A DNA stretch of 64,000 bases, from positions 620,001-684,000 of the forward strand of contig NZ_CP142884.1 in the NCBI RefSeq assembly GCF_040760075.1, given 5' to 3'. Every line of letters begins with the position of its first letter. Within the stretch, counting starts at the first letter, position 1. This DNA comes from Sphingobacterium sp. R2 (GTDB taxonomy: Bacteria; Bacteroidota; Bacteroidia; Sphingobacteriales; Sphingobacteriaceae). A program made the translations under genes and the position numbers. Under the pieces are notes generated by a model. The model searched no databases. It had not been told where the DNA came from and saw nothing but the letters and a program-made list of their open reading frames with translations. Shown here one piece after another: positions 32,512 to 41,005 of this stretch.

Positions 32512-33725
32512 GTATTTAGTTTTTTCTGTGCTTTAGTCAATAATGAAAGACTACTTTCCTCGGAATTAATCGCTGCTATGACGGTCTCATCAATGATATG
32601 TGCAATCTGCGGCCAGTTGGCCAAGCGCGGTAATGTACGTGCAGTATCGTGCAATTCAGCCAATTTATTATAAAAGGGTATCATCTGATTGATTTCGGAA
32701 TCATACCAGGTGGAGTAACGACAGCCTACTCCTCCTTCGACAGTAAGCAGCTTATCTTGTTGGCGTCCGACTGCAAAACGTATAAAGTCATAAGCCAACT
32801 GCTTATGACGGCTACCTTCTGGGATTGCATACAACCAATACACATTTAATGAAGGAGACATTCCCCCTTCTGCTGAAGGAATGGCTGCTACATCTACCTT
32901 ACCTTGCACTGCCGACGCCGCATCAATTTGTGCCCAGGATGCAAATCCAAACCAATTGACCATCATGGCTACTTCTCCCCGCGCAAAGGCGGCACCGGCC
33001 TGCACGGATTCATAATTGGCCGATTCGGGGTGCAATCCCCTACTCTCTTTAAATAACCCTCTATAAAAATCCAATGCTTCTACAGCCAATGGCTGATCCA
33101 GCTTAACAGGTATCTCTCCTTGCTGCAAATCGCCTCCACGGGACCAAAGTTGAATACAGAAATCGAATACCGCATTGTGTCCATCCGGATAACCGGCGAA
33201 CACGGTTCCGTACAGGTTATCTTCCGGACGGGTAAAAAATGTGGCAACGGTTAAAAAATCAGTCCAGGTTGTTGGAACAGCCAAAGGCTTTCCGTAAAGC
33301 GCGTGAAAACGGCTCTGCTCCTGTGAATCATCGAACAGATCTTTCCGAAAGACCAAGCATTCGGGACCATCATGAAAAGGTAAACCAAACACTTGTCCAT
33401 CAAAACGTTGTAAAGCCTGTAAACTTTCGGGCCATGCACACTCCGCTTCTTCGGGTGGATATTGATCGAGCATAAGATCGAGATTAGCTAAACCTTTCGT
33501 ATCGTAAGCACGTGCGATCCAATCGGTATTGATATGGACAATATCCCAATCACCATTATGAAGGCCTTGGTTTTCAAAGAAGGCTGCTGTCAATTCTTCT
33601 AAATCTAATGGAACAAACTCTAACTCCATATCCGATGGATATAGCTCCTGATAAGCCACCCAACATTTCTCCAGGGCGCGCTCAAAGGGGTCGAATTTCC
33701 GGACAGCAAAACGTAACTTATCCAT
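32499..33725 (-). CDS. Signal-peptide-less solute-binding-fold protein B
   Basis: A 408-residue protein with the fold of ABC-type extracellular solute-binding proteins (family 1). It has [19 protein letters not shown], then [36 protein letters not shown], and [20 protein letters not shown] as the hinge and cleft-lining segments. The start is ATG at 33725, inside the CoA-transferase stop region. The frame extends only to 33758 and contains no hydrophobic leader, so export by Sec or as a lipoprotein is not supported. No ABC permease or ATPase is near. It overlaps the CoA-transferase by 8 bases and the oxidoreductase by 13. I infer a cytoplasmic protein that binds a pathway intermediate, or an enzyme that evolved from a binding protein. 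Confidence 0.75.
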   Translation of the reverse strand: MDKLRFAVRKFDPFERALEKCWVAYQELYPSDMELEFVPLDLEELTAAFFENQGLHNGDWDIVHINTDWIARAYDTKGLANLDLMLDQYPPEEAECAWPESLQALQRFDGQVFGLPFHDGPECLVFRKDLFDDSQEQSRFHALYGKPLAVPTTWTDFLTVATFFTRPEDNLYGTVFAGYPDGHNAVFDFCIQLWSRGGDLQQGEIPVKLDQPLAVEALDFYRGLFKESRGLHPESANYESVQAGAAFARGEVAMMVNWFGFASWAQIDAASAVQGKVDVAAIPSAEGGMSPSLNVYWLYAIPEGSRHKQLAYDFIRFAVGRQQDKLLTVEGGVGCRYSTWYDSEINQMIPFYNKLAELHDTARTLPRLANWPQIAHIIDETVIAAINSEESSLSLLTKAQKKLNTWIG

Positions 33726-34860
33726 ACAGTTCCTCCAGTATTTTAGCGGTGTGCTCACCTAATTTGGGCGAACCTTTTGTCGCAGTCAAACGCTCGCCAT
33801 CGATACGAATCGGACAACGGGTGGTCTCATAATGGAAGCCGTCGCCCATCGTTACTTCCTGTAGCATGTCTAGCACTTTAAAAGCATCGTGCTCGGTCAA
33901 ACGGCGCCAATCCAATACATCGGCACACCAGATGTCTGCTGCTTCCAGTATTGCCAACCAATGCGCCGTCGATGCTGTTGCCAAGTGTTCCGTTAATATC
34001 GCTTTAATGGTATCTCTTTCGCGGAAAGCCTGTTCACCGTCCGCGAAGCCTTCCAGCGCTGTGCAATCTAATAATTTGGTAAGAAAAGGAATTGAGCCCA
34101 TAGCAAGTGCCAGAAAACCATCTTGGGTACGATAAACGCCATATGGCGCGGCCAAATATGCATGTGCATTGCTCACCTCGCTACGTTGGGGTAACAATTT
34201 ACCATCACGAAAATAGGTTGTGACAGCCTCAAATTGTATATCTACAGCAGAATCCAACATGCTAACATGTACGTGTGCTCCCATCTGGTGTATCGCACGA
34301 CGATACAGGCAAGCCAAGACGGCACTACATAGATTCGAGCCGGCAAACATGTCCACAATGGAAAGTCCCATGGCCACTGGACCATTATTTGCGTCGCCGC
34401 TCAACCAGGTCATCCCGGTAAGCGATTGCAAGAGTAAATCTTGTCCAGGTCGTTTCACCCAAGGTCCTTCTTTTCCATACCCTGAAATTTCTCCATAGAT
34501 CACCGTCGGATTGATCTCTCGGACACTTGCATAGTCAAAGCCCAAACGTTCCATGACACCTGGACGAAAATTGTGCAGCACCACATCTGCCCGCGCGATT
34601 AAATCACGTATGATCTGTTTGTGGGATTCACTTTTTAAGTCCAACACCAGACTTTCTTTATTCCGATTAATGGCATGAAACACCGTTGAAGTACCATTGA
34701 GTATGGTATCCGAGGTATATAATTGCCTACAAATATCACCCGTCTCTGGTTTTTCTATTTTTATAACCCGCGCGCCTAAATCGGCTAGCCGTAAACTTGC
34801 TAATGGGCCGGATAAAAATTGACTAAAGTCGACTACGGTATAACCTGCTAATGGTAACAT
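33718..34860 (-). CDS. Class III (CaiB/BaiF) CoA-transferase B
   Basis: A 380-residue cytoplasmic CoA-transferase that would move CoA from a donor such as succinyl- or acetyl-CoA to a carboxylic acid. The family landmarks are [20 protein letters not shown] at the N-terminus, [38 protein letters not shown], and the catalytic Asp in [11 protein letters not shown]. It starts 1 base after the stop of its paralogue CoA-transferase A, with which it aligns along the whole length. This suggests a duplicated pair forming a heteromer, as known for benzylsuccinate CoA-transferase (BbsEF), or two enzymes with related substrates. The acceptor acid is not recognisable. Confidence 0.87.
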   Translation of the reverse strand: MLPLAGYTVVDFSQFLSGPLASLRLADLGARVIKIEKPETGDICRQLYTSDTILNGTSTVFHAINRNKESLVLDLKSESHKQIIRDLIARADVVLHNFRPGVMERLGFDYASVREINPTVIYGEISGYGKEGPWVKRPGQDLLLQSLTGMTWLSGDANNGPVAMGLSIVDMFAGSNLCSAVLACLYRRAIHQMGAHVHVSMLDSAVDIQFEAVTTYFRDGKLLPQRSEVSNAHAYLAAPYGVYRTQDGFLALAMGSIPFLTKLLDCTALEGFADGEQAFRERDTIKAILTEHLATASTAHWLAILEAADIWCADVLDWRRLTEHDAFKVLDMLQEVTMGDGFHYETTRCPIRIDGERLTATKGSPKLGEHTAKILEELYG

Positions 34861-34861
34861 A

Positions 34862-36013
34862 TTAATTTTCTAAATAATCGTGAACAATTGATGCAGTATG
34901 CTGACCCACTTTTGGTGCAGGTTTATCCGCATATAAACGCTTTCCATCAATCTGGTAAACACTACGGGTGGTGGTTAGTGCGGTACCGTCTTGTAAACTG
35001 ACTTCTTGCAACATCCCTGTCTCCTTAAAACCTTGCTCCTCAAAAAAACGATGGTAATCGTTGACTGCACCACACCAGATCCCTTCCGATTCCAAACGGG
35101 ATACCCATTCGCTAGTGGTCTTCTGGCACAATACCGTAGCAAAGGTCTCCAATATTTCATCACGTCGCGAAAACCAGGTTGAAGCATCTTGATAAGGCTC
35201 ACTAGACAGACCTATTGTTTCTGCAATATGTCCCACGTTGCCCATAGCCAAAGCAAGATAACCATCTAGTGTCTTATAAAGTCCATAGGGTGCACTTAAA
35301 TAAGCATGGCCTGCTCCTCGAACAGCCGAGCGCTGTGGCAACTTACGTCCATCATTGACATGTGTGGTCAGCATTTCAAACTGCATATCCAACACAGATT
35401 CAAGCAAACTGACTTCAACAAGAGTGCCCTGTTTGGTACGGGCACGTTTCAACAATGCCGCCAATATACCTTGTGTCAGATGTGTCGCGCAATACATATC
35501 GACCACAGCCAATCCAAAAGGTACTGGTCCATCCTGCACACAGCCTGATAACCAAGAAAGTCCCGACAGCGACTGCACCAGCAAATCCTGACCCGGTTTT
35601 TTGGACCATGGCCCTTCATTACCGTAGCCCGTTACTGTGGCATAGATCATCTTTGGATTGATTTTCCGTACGCTCTCATAATCCAAACCGATCTTTTCCA
35701 TCACCCCCGGACGGAAGTTATGTGTCATTACATCCGCCTGACGGATTAATTTCTTAATATTTTCCAGATCATTTTCGTCTTTCAAATTGGCCGCATACGA
35801 TTCTTTATTTCTATTAATGGTATGAAACACCAGGCTGCTCTCATCTACAAAAATATTTTTAATCGCAATCTGTCGTCCGCCTTCTCCGGCGCCAGGACGC
35901 TCGATTTTGACAACTCGGGCACCGAGATCAGCCAAACGCAGGCCAGCGGTTGGCCCGGCCATAAATTGTGAAAACTCGAGAACTAAAAGTCCTTCCAGTG
36001 GTTTATTATCCAT
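34862..36013 (-). CDS. Class III (CaiB/BaiF) CoA-transferase A
   Basis: A 383-residue paralogue of the downstream CoA-transferase with the same order of motifs: [56 protein letters not shown] and the catalytic Asp in [10 protein letters not shown]. It has no signal peptide. It overlaps the upstream solute-binding-like gene by 8 bases and is separated from CoA-transferase B by one base, so the two subunits should be made in equal amounts. The gene order binding protein A, transferase A, transferase B, binding protein B is mirror-like. This suggests that each transferase works with one binding-fold partner, although that is inference. Confidence 0.87.
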   Translation of the reverse strand: MDNKPLEGLLVLEFSQFMAGPTAGLRLADLGARVVKIERPGAGEGGRQIAIKNIFVDESSLVFHTINRNKESYAANLKDENDLENIKKLIRQADVMTHNFRPGVMEKIGLDYESVRKINPKMIYATVTGYGNEGPWSKKPGQDLLVQSLSGLSWLSGCVQDGPVPFGLAVVDMYCATHLTQGILAALLKRARTKQGTLVEVSLLESVLDMQFEMLTTHVNDGRKLPQRSAVRGAGHAYLSAPYGLYKTLDGYLALAMGNVGHIAETIGLSSEPYQDASTWFSRRDEILETFATVLCQKTTSEWVSRLESEGIWCGAVNDYHRFFEEQGFKETGMLQEVSLQDGTALTTTRSVYQIDGKRLYADKPAPKVGQHTASIVHDYLEN

Positions 36014-37169
36014 TGTCTTCTTTGTCCACTAATGATTCCCGATACATCTTGTTCATCTTTTCTAATACGGCAACTTCATCCCCGCCCTGTCTGAGATAGT
36101 CAACTACAATATCACCGGCGTGATCCTGAAAATACAGATGACCATCATAACGCGGGCGCAGATAGGCACGCTCCAATGTAGGCAGGGTATTTTTAAAATA
36201 GTCGGCCGTATAGGCGTTGACTTGCTCATCTTCCCAAGCACCTAAATGTCCCGGCTGACCACCATTTTCGACATATAATGTTGCCTGAATTTCTGGTGAC
36301 GCAACAAATTGGGCGTAATCCATACCCACAGCAATATGTTTGCTCTGAGAGGATACTGCTAATCCCGCACCACCCAGAGTGCTAATCATTGGCGTACCGT
36401 TTAACGACACTAAATCATGAAAATGCAATACTTTACGGGCATAACCAGTTCGCGCATAATTGGAATAACCATACGCAAATGGACAATAGGCAATTTCATC
36501 CCGCTGCGTCATTTCTTCGAACACTTTGAATGGATTTTTCTCATAAAATCCAGCATCCAATTCATCCGCAAGTGATTTGAATAATTTTAAGACCTGTACC
36601 CCGATGGCTTCGCTGATTACTTTTTCGTCGTTTTGGCAAGGTTCTTCACCCAAAGAACAACAAAGACCATAAAAGTGCATCAAAGAATCAATCGGCAACA
36701 GTGAAAATCCAACCCGTCCTGCTTTAGCTAAGGCCGAGACTTCTTCAAAGGTACGCGGGAGCGGCACACCTAGCGAACGTAAAATATCTGGGCGACTTGC
36801 AGCCACTGGTGTCGCCGCATCTGTAGCCAAGGCCCATTGCTTGCCTAGAAAGTTGTAGCTTTCATAAGACTTCCCAACACTATTCGCCTGTTGACCGGCC
36901 AAAAACTCCGTAGACAGATAATCATCAAATGGAGCCAGCATCCCCTTAGCAGCGGCATGTCCCGTCCACGGATGATCGATCACCAACAGGTCATATTCCT
37001 TGGCTAAATCCGTTACCGACTTATCAGCGAATTCCTGCAAAGTACGTTTTGTCCAAACAATCTCTACTTCCGGATGTAATTCTTCATAACGTTGTGCCGT
37101 TGCAACCATTGGCACAAAACCTCGCGAATGCCCCCAGGTAATCCCCTTTAACCGGATTTTCTCTGTCAT
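36006..37169 (-). CDS. Signal-peptide-less solute-binding-fold protein A
   Basis: A 387-residue protein of the ABC solute-binding fold. It begins directly at the first core strand (IRLKGITWGHSRGFVPMVAT) and continues with YDLLVIDHPWTGHAAAKG, LGKQWALATDAATPVAAS, EIAYCPFAYGYSNYARTG and GGAGLAVSSQSKHIAVGMDY. An in-frame TAA lies five codons upstream of the ATG, so no signal peptide can be encoded. It is the first gene of the large operon, opposite the IclR regulator, with a 381-base promoter gap. It is only distantly similar to protein B. No ABC transporter partner exists in the window. Possible roles are ligand-sensing, substrate handover to the CoA-transferases, or an unrecognised enzyme activity. 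Confidence 0.75.
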   Translation of the reverse strand: MTEKIRLKGITWGHSRGFVPMVATAQRYEELHPEVEIVWTKRTLQEFADKSVTDLAKEYDLLVIDHPWTGHAAAKGMLAPFDDYLSTEFLAGQQANSVGKSYESYNFLGKQWALATDAATPVAASRPDILRSLGVPLPRTFEEVSALAKAGRVGFSLLPIDSLMHFYGLCCSLGEEPCQNDEKVISEAIGVQVLKLFKSLADELDAGFYEKNPFKVFEEMTQRDEIAYCPFAYGYSNYARTGYARKVLHFHDLVSLNGTPMISTLGGAGLAVSSQSKHIAVGMDYAQFVASPEIQATLYVENGGQPGHLGAWEDEQVNAYTADYFKNTLPTLERAYLRPRYDGHLYFQDHAGDIVVDYLRQGGDEVAVLEKMNKMYRESLVDKEDNG

Positions 37170-37550
37170 TGTATTTACGTATTATTTTATGTAATCTTGT
37201 TGAGATCCTTATCAACCATTTGATTACCAAACATCAAGTTATTCTAATGTCCAAAAACAGTAAAACATAACATTGTAGTTGTAGCTATTTTTATCCTGTT
37301 CTTCTTGATTATCCAGGCAAGATAATATAGCATAAGCAGCGCAATATTGTAATCTAATGTTGGTATTAAATATGTTTATAATCTTTTTCCCTTCCAATGC
37401 TTTTTCGCAATGAAAAAAGCGGTTTATAATATTCAAATATAAATACAATATTTGAATATAAAAATTTAACTTGTTTTTTTGAATCGCTAAAAACGCCTCC
37501 TCAAATACTTTTTTTATCTTTATCCCAATCATTTGTTAGCAAAATATTTT
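37170..37550. promoter_or_regulatory. Divergent promoter region between the IclR regulator and the large operon
   Basis: 381 AT-rich bases between two divergent start codons. They must hold the promoters of the regulator and of the roughly 22.5-kb operon. The outstanding element is the inverted repeat 37429-37459. A 97-codon minus-strand frame (37239-37532) fills part of it, but it is lysine/asparagine/tyrosine-rich with no recognisable domain, and I do not call it a gene. I could not place a convincing TTTG/TAnnTTTG pair on either strand. Confidence 0.6.
37429..37459. promoter_or_regulatory. Inverted repeat, candidate IclR operator
   Basis: ATATTCAAATAT (37429-37440) and ATATTTGAATAT (37448-37459) are perfect 12-base inverted arms with a 7-base spacer, about 90 bases upstream of the iclR-type gene. 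Each arm is itself almost palindromic. Position and symmetry suit autoregulation by IclR and control of the divergent operon; the binding is inferred. Confidence 0.5.
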
Positions 37551-38327
37551 ATGACATTAAATAGCTCCGATAAATATAAAGCGCCAGCACTCGAAAAGGG
37601 ATTGCAAATCCTGGAATTTCTGGCCTTGCAACCAACGGCGCAATCACAATCCGAGATCGCCCTTGGCTTAAATCGAAGTCCCAATGAGATCTATCGGATG
37701 CTTGCATCGCTGGAGTCCAATGGCTATATTCATCGTGATCAGATTTCATCCAAATATTCGCTTTCCCTGAAGTTATACTATCTATCGCATCGCCACTCTT
37801 TTGTAGAGAAATTACGGGCCACCTCATTATTGCCAATGCAAGAGAGCTCCAATGAAATTAAGGATCCATGTCATCTCTGCGTGATCTACGATAACCAAGT
37901 CATGGTAATTGCCTACGCAAAAGGATCGTCCCCCATCAGCATCGTAGTTGAAGAGGGCAAGCTGTACAATACTTCACAAACGGCTTCTGGCAAGCTTCTT
38001 TTAAGTTTTTCCGATGCTGAAAAAAGAAAATCCATTTTAGCAGCTGATCCCTATTATAAAAGCTTAAAGAAAACAGAGCGTCACCAGTTTGACAGCGATT
38101 TGGAAGATATTAGAATGAAAGGATTTTATGAGATGCCCAGTGCTTACGCAGAGGGCATTATCGATATTTCCGTCCCTATAGGAACCAACGAAACAGGTAT
38201 CATCGCCTGCCTCACTGTTTCAAAACTCATCCGACGTCAAACTGAGCATACTGTATCCACGGAGGACATTGTAACAAGCCTAGAAAAATGCCGATCACAA
38301 ATTGAATCCAATCTCGGATTAAGGTGA
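37551..38327 (+). CDS. IclR-family transcriptional regulator
   Basis: A 258-residue regulator and the only clear plus-strand gene. The N-terminal winged helix-turn-helix (about 10-70: ALEKGLQILEFLAL, SQSEIALGLNRSPNEIYRML, GYIHRD) is followed by the IclR effector domain (VEEGKLYNTSQTASGKLLLS, DISVPIGTNETGIIACLTVS). I use the ATG at 37551; the in-frame TTG at 37533 is less likely. IclR proteins often sense sugar acids or aromatic acids and act on adjacent operons. Here the divergent partner is the CoA-transferase/rhamnosidase operon, so its ligand is probably an intermediate of that module. It converges on the SSS gene with only 5 bases between stops and no visible terminator. Confidence 0.9.
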   Translation: MTLNSSDKYKAPALEKGLQILEFLALQPTAQSQSEIALGLNRSPNEIYRMLASLESNGYIHRDQISSKYSLSLKLYYLSHRHSFVEKLRATSLLPMQESSNEIKDPCHLCVIYDNQVMVIAYAKGSSPISIVVEEGKLYNTSQTASGKLLLSFSDAEKRKSILAADPYYKSLKKTERHQFDSDLEDIRMKGFYEMPSAYAEGIIDISVPIGTNETGIIACLTVSKLIRRQTEHTVSTEDIVTSLEKCRSQIESNLGLR

Positions 38328-38332
38328 AAAAG

Positions 38333-39913
38333 TCATTTCAACACCGTGTACAACAATAGCATTGCGACAAATAAAATTGTCCAAGCGATCTTAACCCGGT
38401 TACTTGGCTTGCCCATCTTGATATCGACCATATGCTGATGTGCTAATTCGTAAGCTGATTTTGGAAGGAGCAGCGATACACCAATTCCAATAAGCAGCAA
38501 TAGAACAAACAAACTGAATGAAAGCATCAAGTAATGCGGCCAAAAAGTATAGACATCTTTAGGAAATATCCAAAGATAACATATTCCTGTACCCAAACTT
38601 AATAGCGCTCCTAAGGTTAAAATGGTATTAATAGCTGCTCGATTAGTCCGTTTCCATAACACAGCCATCAGGAAAGCGACCGCTAAAGGGGGCGCGATAA
38701 ATCCAAGGATAGATTGGAACACATCAAAAAGATTAAGTCCTTTAATTTGATCGATCGCCAGTGTGACGAAAACCGAAGTTAAACAGCCCATAATCACCGT
38801 ATATCGCCCTACCTGGGTGATTTGCTGATTGTTTGCTTTTGGTCGAATATGCTTGAGATAAATGTCCATGGTGAACACCGTACTCAAGGAATTAAGCGAC
38901 GAACCAATGGTGCCCACCAATACAGCAATTAATACCACGATTACCAATCCATTCAGGCCTGTAGGAAACAGGTTAGTCACCATCGTCATATAAGCAAGTG
39001 ATGGGTCTTTAAGTCCCGGAAATAAAACCGAACAGATGATACCGGTGAGGATAAACAACGGCAAAGAAAGTATCTTGAGCCAAGCGATAAAGTTAATTCC
39101 TAGTTGCCCCTGTTCGAGGTTCTTGGCTCCCAAAACTGATTGTACCATGGCTTGATCCGTACAGAAAAAAGCGATCGCTGCCACTGGATATCCTAAGGCG
39201 ATGGCATACCAGGGGTAATCTGGATCACTCGCAGGTCTGATCAATGACCAATAGCTAGTCGGAGTCTGCTGTGCCAAAGCACTTAACCCTCCGATTTTGG
39301 ACAATCCCAGAAAAGTTAAAAAGGCCGACACGGCGATCAGCAAGATCATCTGAAAGATATTGATTTTAGCAACTGTCTTTAATCCACCCGTATACGCAAA
39401 CAGACCAGCTAGGGAAACTAAAACAGTAACCGATTGCCACATTGGAATACCTAAAATCTGCCGTACTAAAAATCCGCCAGCAAATAGTCCCAACGACAAC
39501 CATGAAATAAGCATTTTTACCAATGAATACCAAGCCAGAATAGTCTGCGTATTTGGACCAAACCGCTTGCCCATAAACTCGGGTAAGGTACGTACTCCAG
39601 TAGCAATATAGCGGGGTGCGAACACCACCGCTAACAAAAATAAATAGATAAAAGCATACCAATCAAAATTGACTGCAACTATACCTGTTGTATAACCTAC
39701 TGTAGCGAATGCGAGCAGCATAGATGGCCCAACATTGGTCGCCCACATATTGAAGCCAATACTGTACCAGCTTAAGGATTTGCCGGCTAGGAAGTGTTCT
39801 GCCCCTTCTACCTTTTTACGAGATGACAAGAGGCCGATTGTCAGTAATACTAACAAATAGGCTACGACGATGCAATAGTCGTAAATGGTTAACTTGTCTA
39901 AGATACTGTTCAT
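38333..39913 (-). CDS. SSS-family sodium/solute symporter (SGLT-like)
   Basis: A 526-residue inner-membrane symporter with about 14 hydrophobic helices, carrying a sugar with sodium. Family signatures are HFLAGKSLSWYSIGFNMWAT near the N-terminus and LVGTIGSSLNSLSTVFTMDIY in the helix that lines the sodium site. SGLT-like members of Bacteroidota often accompany sugar dehydrogenases of the Gfo/Idh family, as here. It overlaps the oxidoreductase gene by 4 bases and is the last gene of a three-gene operon. The upstream beta-helix/mutarotase protein suggests that the cargo is a deoxyhexose such as L-rhamnose or L-fucose, which is inference. Confidence 0.88.
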   Translation of the reverse strand: MNSILDKLTIYDYCIVVAYLLVLLTIGLLSSRKKVEGAEHFLAGKSLSWYSIGFNMWATNVGPSMLLAFATVGYTTGIVAVNFDWYAFIYLFLLAVVFAPRYIATGVRTLPEFMGKRFGPNTQTILAWYSLVKMLISWLSLGLFAGGFLVRQILGIPMWQSVTVLVSLAGLFAYTGGLKTVAKINIFQMILLIAVSAFLTFLGLSKIGGLSALAQQTPTSYWSLIRPASDPDYPWYAIALGYPVAAIAFFCTDQAMVQSVLGAKNLEQGQLGINFIAWLKILSLPLFILTGIICSVLFPGLKDPSLAYMTMVTNLFPTGLNGLVIVVLIAVLVGTIGSSLNSLSTVFTMDIYLKHIRPKANNQQITQVGRYTVIMGCLTSVFVTLAIDQIKGLNLFDVFQSILGFIAPPLAVAFLMAVLWKRTNRAAINTILTLGALLSLGTGICYLWIFPKDVYTFWPHYLMLSFSLFVLLLLIGIGVSLLLPKSAYELAHQHMVDIKMGKPSNRVKIAWTILFVAMLLLYTVLK

Positions 39914-41004
39914 CTTCCTAAGCTCAAGTCGACACCATATCTTTCCAGCAGTTCCTTTGGACGGACAGGCTTTCCTGTTGTCAATGATTCATCCATAGCT
40001 TGCAATAAAGCCATTGTCCCAATACCTTCTTTCATATCTGGATAGGCTTCCTCTCCAGTACGTATGGCTTTTGCAAAATGCTCTAGGTAATTTTGATACT
40101 CACCAGCGTGATGGCTTTTTCCTTCAAAACGGAAATAGTGTTTTAGTTTATGCTCCCAAGTCAACATGCGCTCTTCACCGGTTTTATCGGTAATCGCATA
40201 ACGAAGGTCCATATAGTCAGCCTGGCTCGCCCCTTCTGTCCCTCTTAGAATACAGCTCATTTCGCTATCTCGTGTGACAGGCTGCACCGGCCCCGTATAC
40301 GCCCCGCTCACACGGGCGACCCGGCCATCTTCGGCTTTAAAAATAAAATGCATCGTATCAACATTTTGAAGCCCACCTTTTTTCCCATTAGCACTCAACA
40401 TGCCATAGCCCATCACCTCTTCAATATTGGGGAGGTACCAGCGGATGAAATCAACTGGATGGCTCAATCCTCCATAAAGCCATTTGAAGGAAGACTGTAA
40501 AGACCAAGGCTTCTCCAGAAACCAGCGGTGATCAGCATGATAATAGCCTTCGATGGTAATCAACTCACCAATCAGTCCGGCTTCAAAATCTTCTCTTTGC
40601 TTTTTCACCGGTTCAAAAAAACGGGAGCTCTGCCCAACAAATACACGCTTATTTTTCTGAGCTGCGAGTTCCAATAAACCATTGGCATCGGCCAGATTAT
40701 CAATAAATGGCTTGGTGCAGATCACGTGTTTATCGTGCGCTAGCGCCAATCGGATATGCTGTGCGTGAAGATGATCCGGGGTATAAATTGCAATAGCTTC
40801 AATGCTTTTATCATTAAGCATTACTTGATAATCATTGGTATAATCATGAAAGTCAAATTCTTTCATGCGTTTGCGCCCTAGGTCTTCGTTCAGGTCGCAG
40901 ACTTTGACCAAATCGATATATGGACTTTGTAGTGCCGCAGACATCGTGCTACGTCCTTCACCAAGTCCTAATATTCCTAATTTTAACTGTTGTATCTGTT
41001 CCAT
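39910..41004 (-). CDS. Gfo/Idh/MocA-family oxidoreductase
   Basis: A 364-residue cytoplasmic NAD(P)-dependent dehydrogenase. The Rossmann fold starts QLKLGILGLGEGRSTMSAAL, the catalytic Lys-Pro is in VICTKPFIDN, and the substrate domain includes GGLSHPVDFIRWYLP with the conserved His. The ATG at 41004 is preferred over the frame start at 41034, since it lies just after the upstream stop at 41006. It overlaps the SSS gene by 4 bases. Genes of this type next to an SSS carrier usually oxidise or epimerise the imported sugar. The identity of that sugar is not readable here. Confidence 0.87.
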   Translation of the reverse strand: MEQIQQLKLGILGLGEGRSTMSAALQSPYIDLVKVCDLNEDLGRKRMKEFDFHDYTNDYQVMLNDKSIEAIAIYTPDHLHAQHIRLALAHDKHVICTKPFIDNLADANGLLELAAQKNKRVFVGQSSRFFEPVKKQREDFEAGLIGELITIEGYYHADHRWFLEKPWSLQSSFKWLYGGLSHPVDFIRWYLPNIEEVMGYGMLSANGKKGGLQNVDTMHFIFKAEDGRVARVSGAYTGPVQPVTRDSEMSCILRGTEGASQADYMDLRYAITDKTGEERMLTWEHKLKHYFRFEGKSHHAGEYQNYLEHFAKAIRTGEEAYPDMKEGIGTMALLQAMDESLTTGKPVRPKELLERYGVDLSLGR

Positions 41005-41005
41005 T

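Noticed and set aside
36006..37169. Calling binding-fold protein A a normal ABC extracellular binding protein
   Set aside because: No signal peptide is possible because of the upstream in-frame stop, and no ABC permease or ATPase is present.
37239..37532. 97-codon minus-strand frame in the divergent promoter gap
   Set aside because: It is rich in Lys, Asn, Tyr and Ile as expected of AT-rich non-coding DNA, has no domain or export signal, and would cover the inverted repeat and the promoters.
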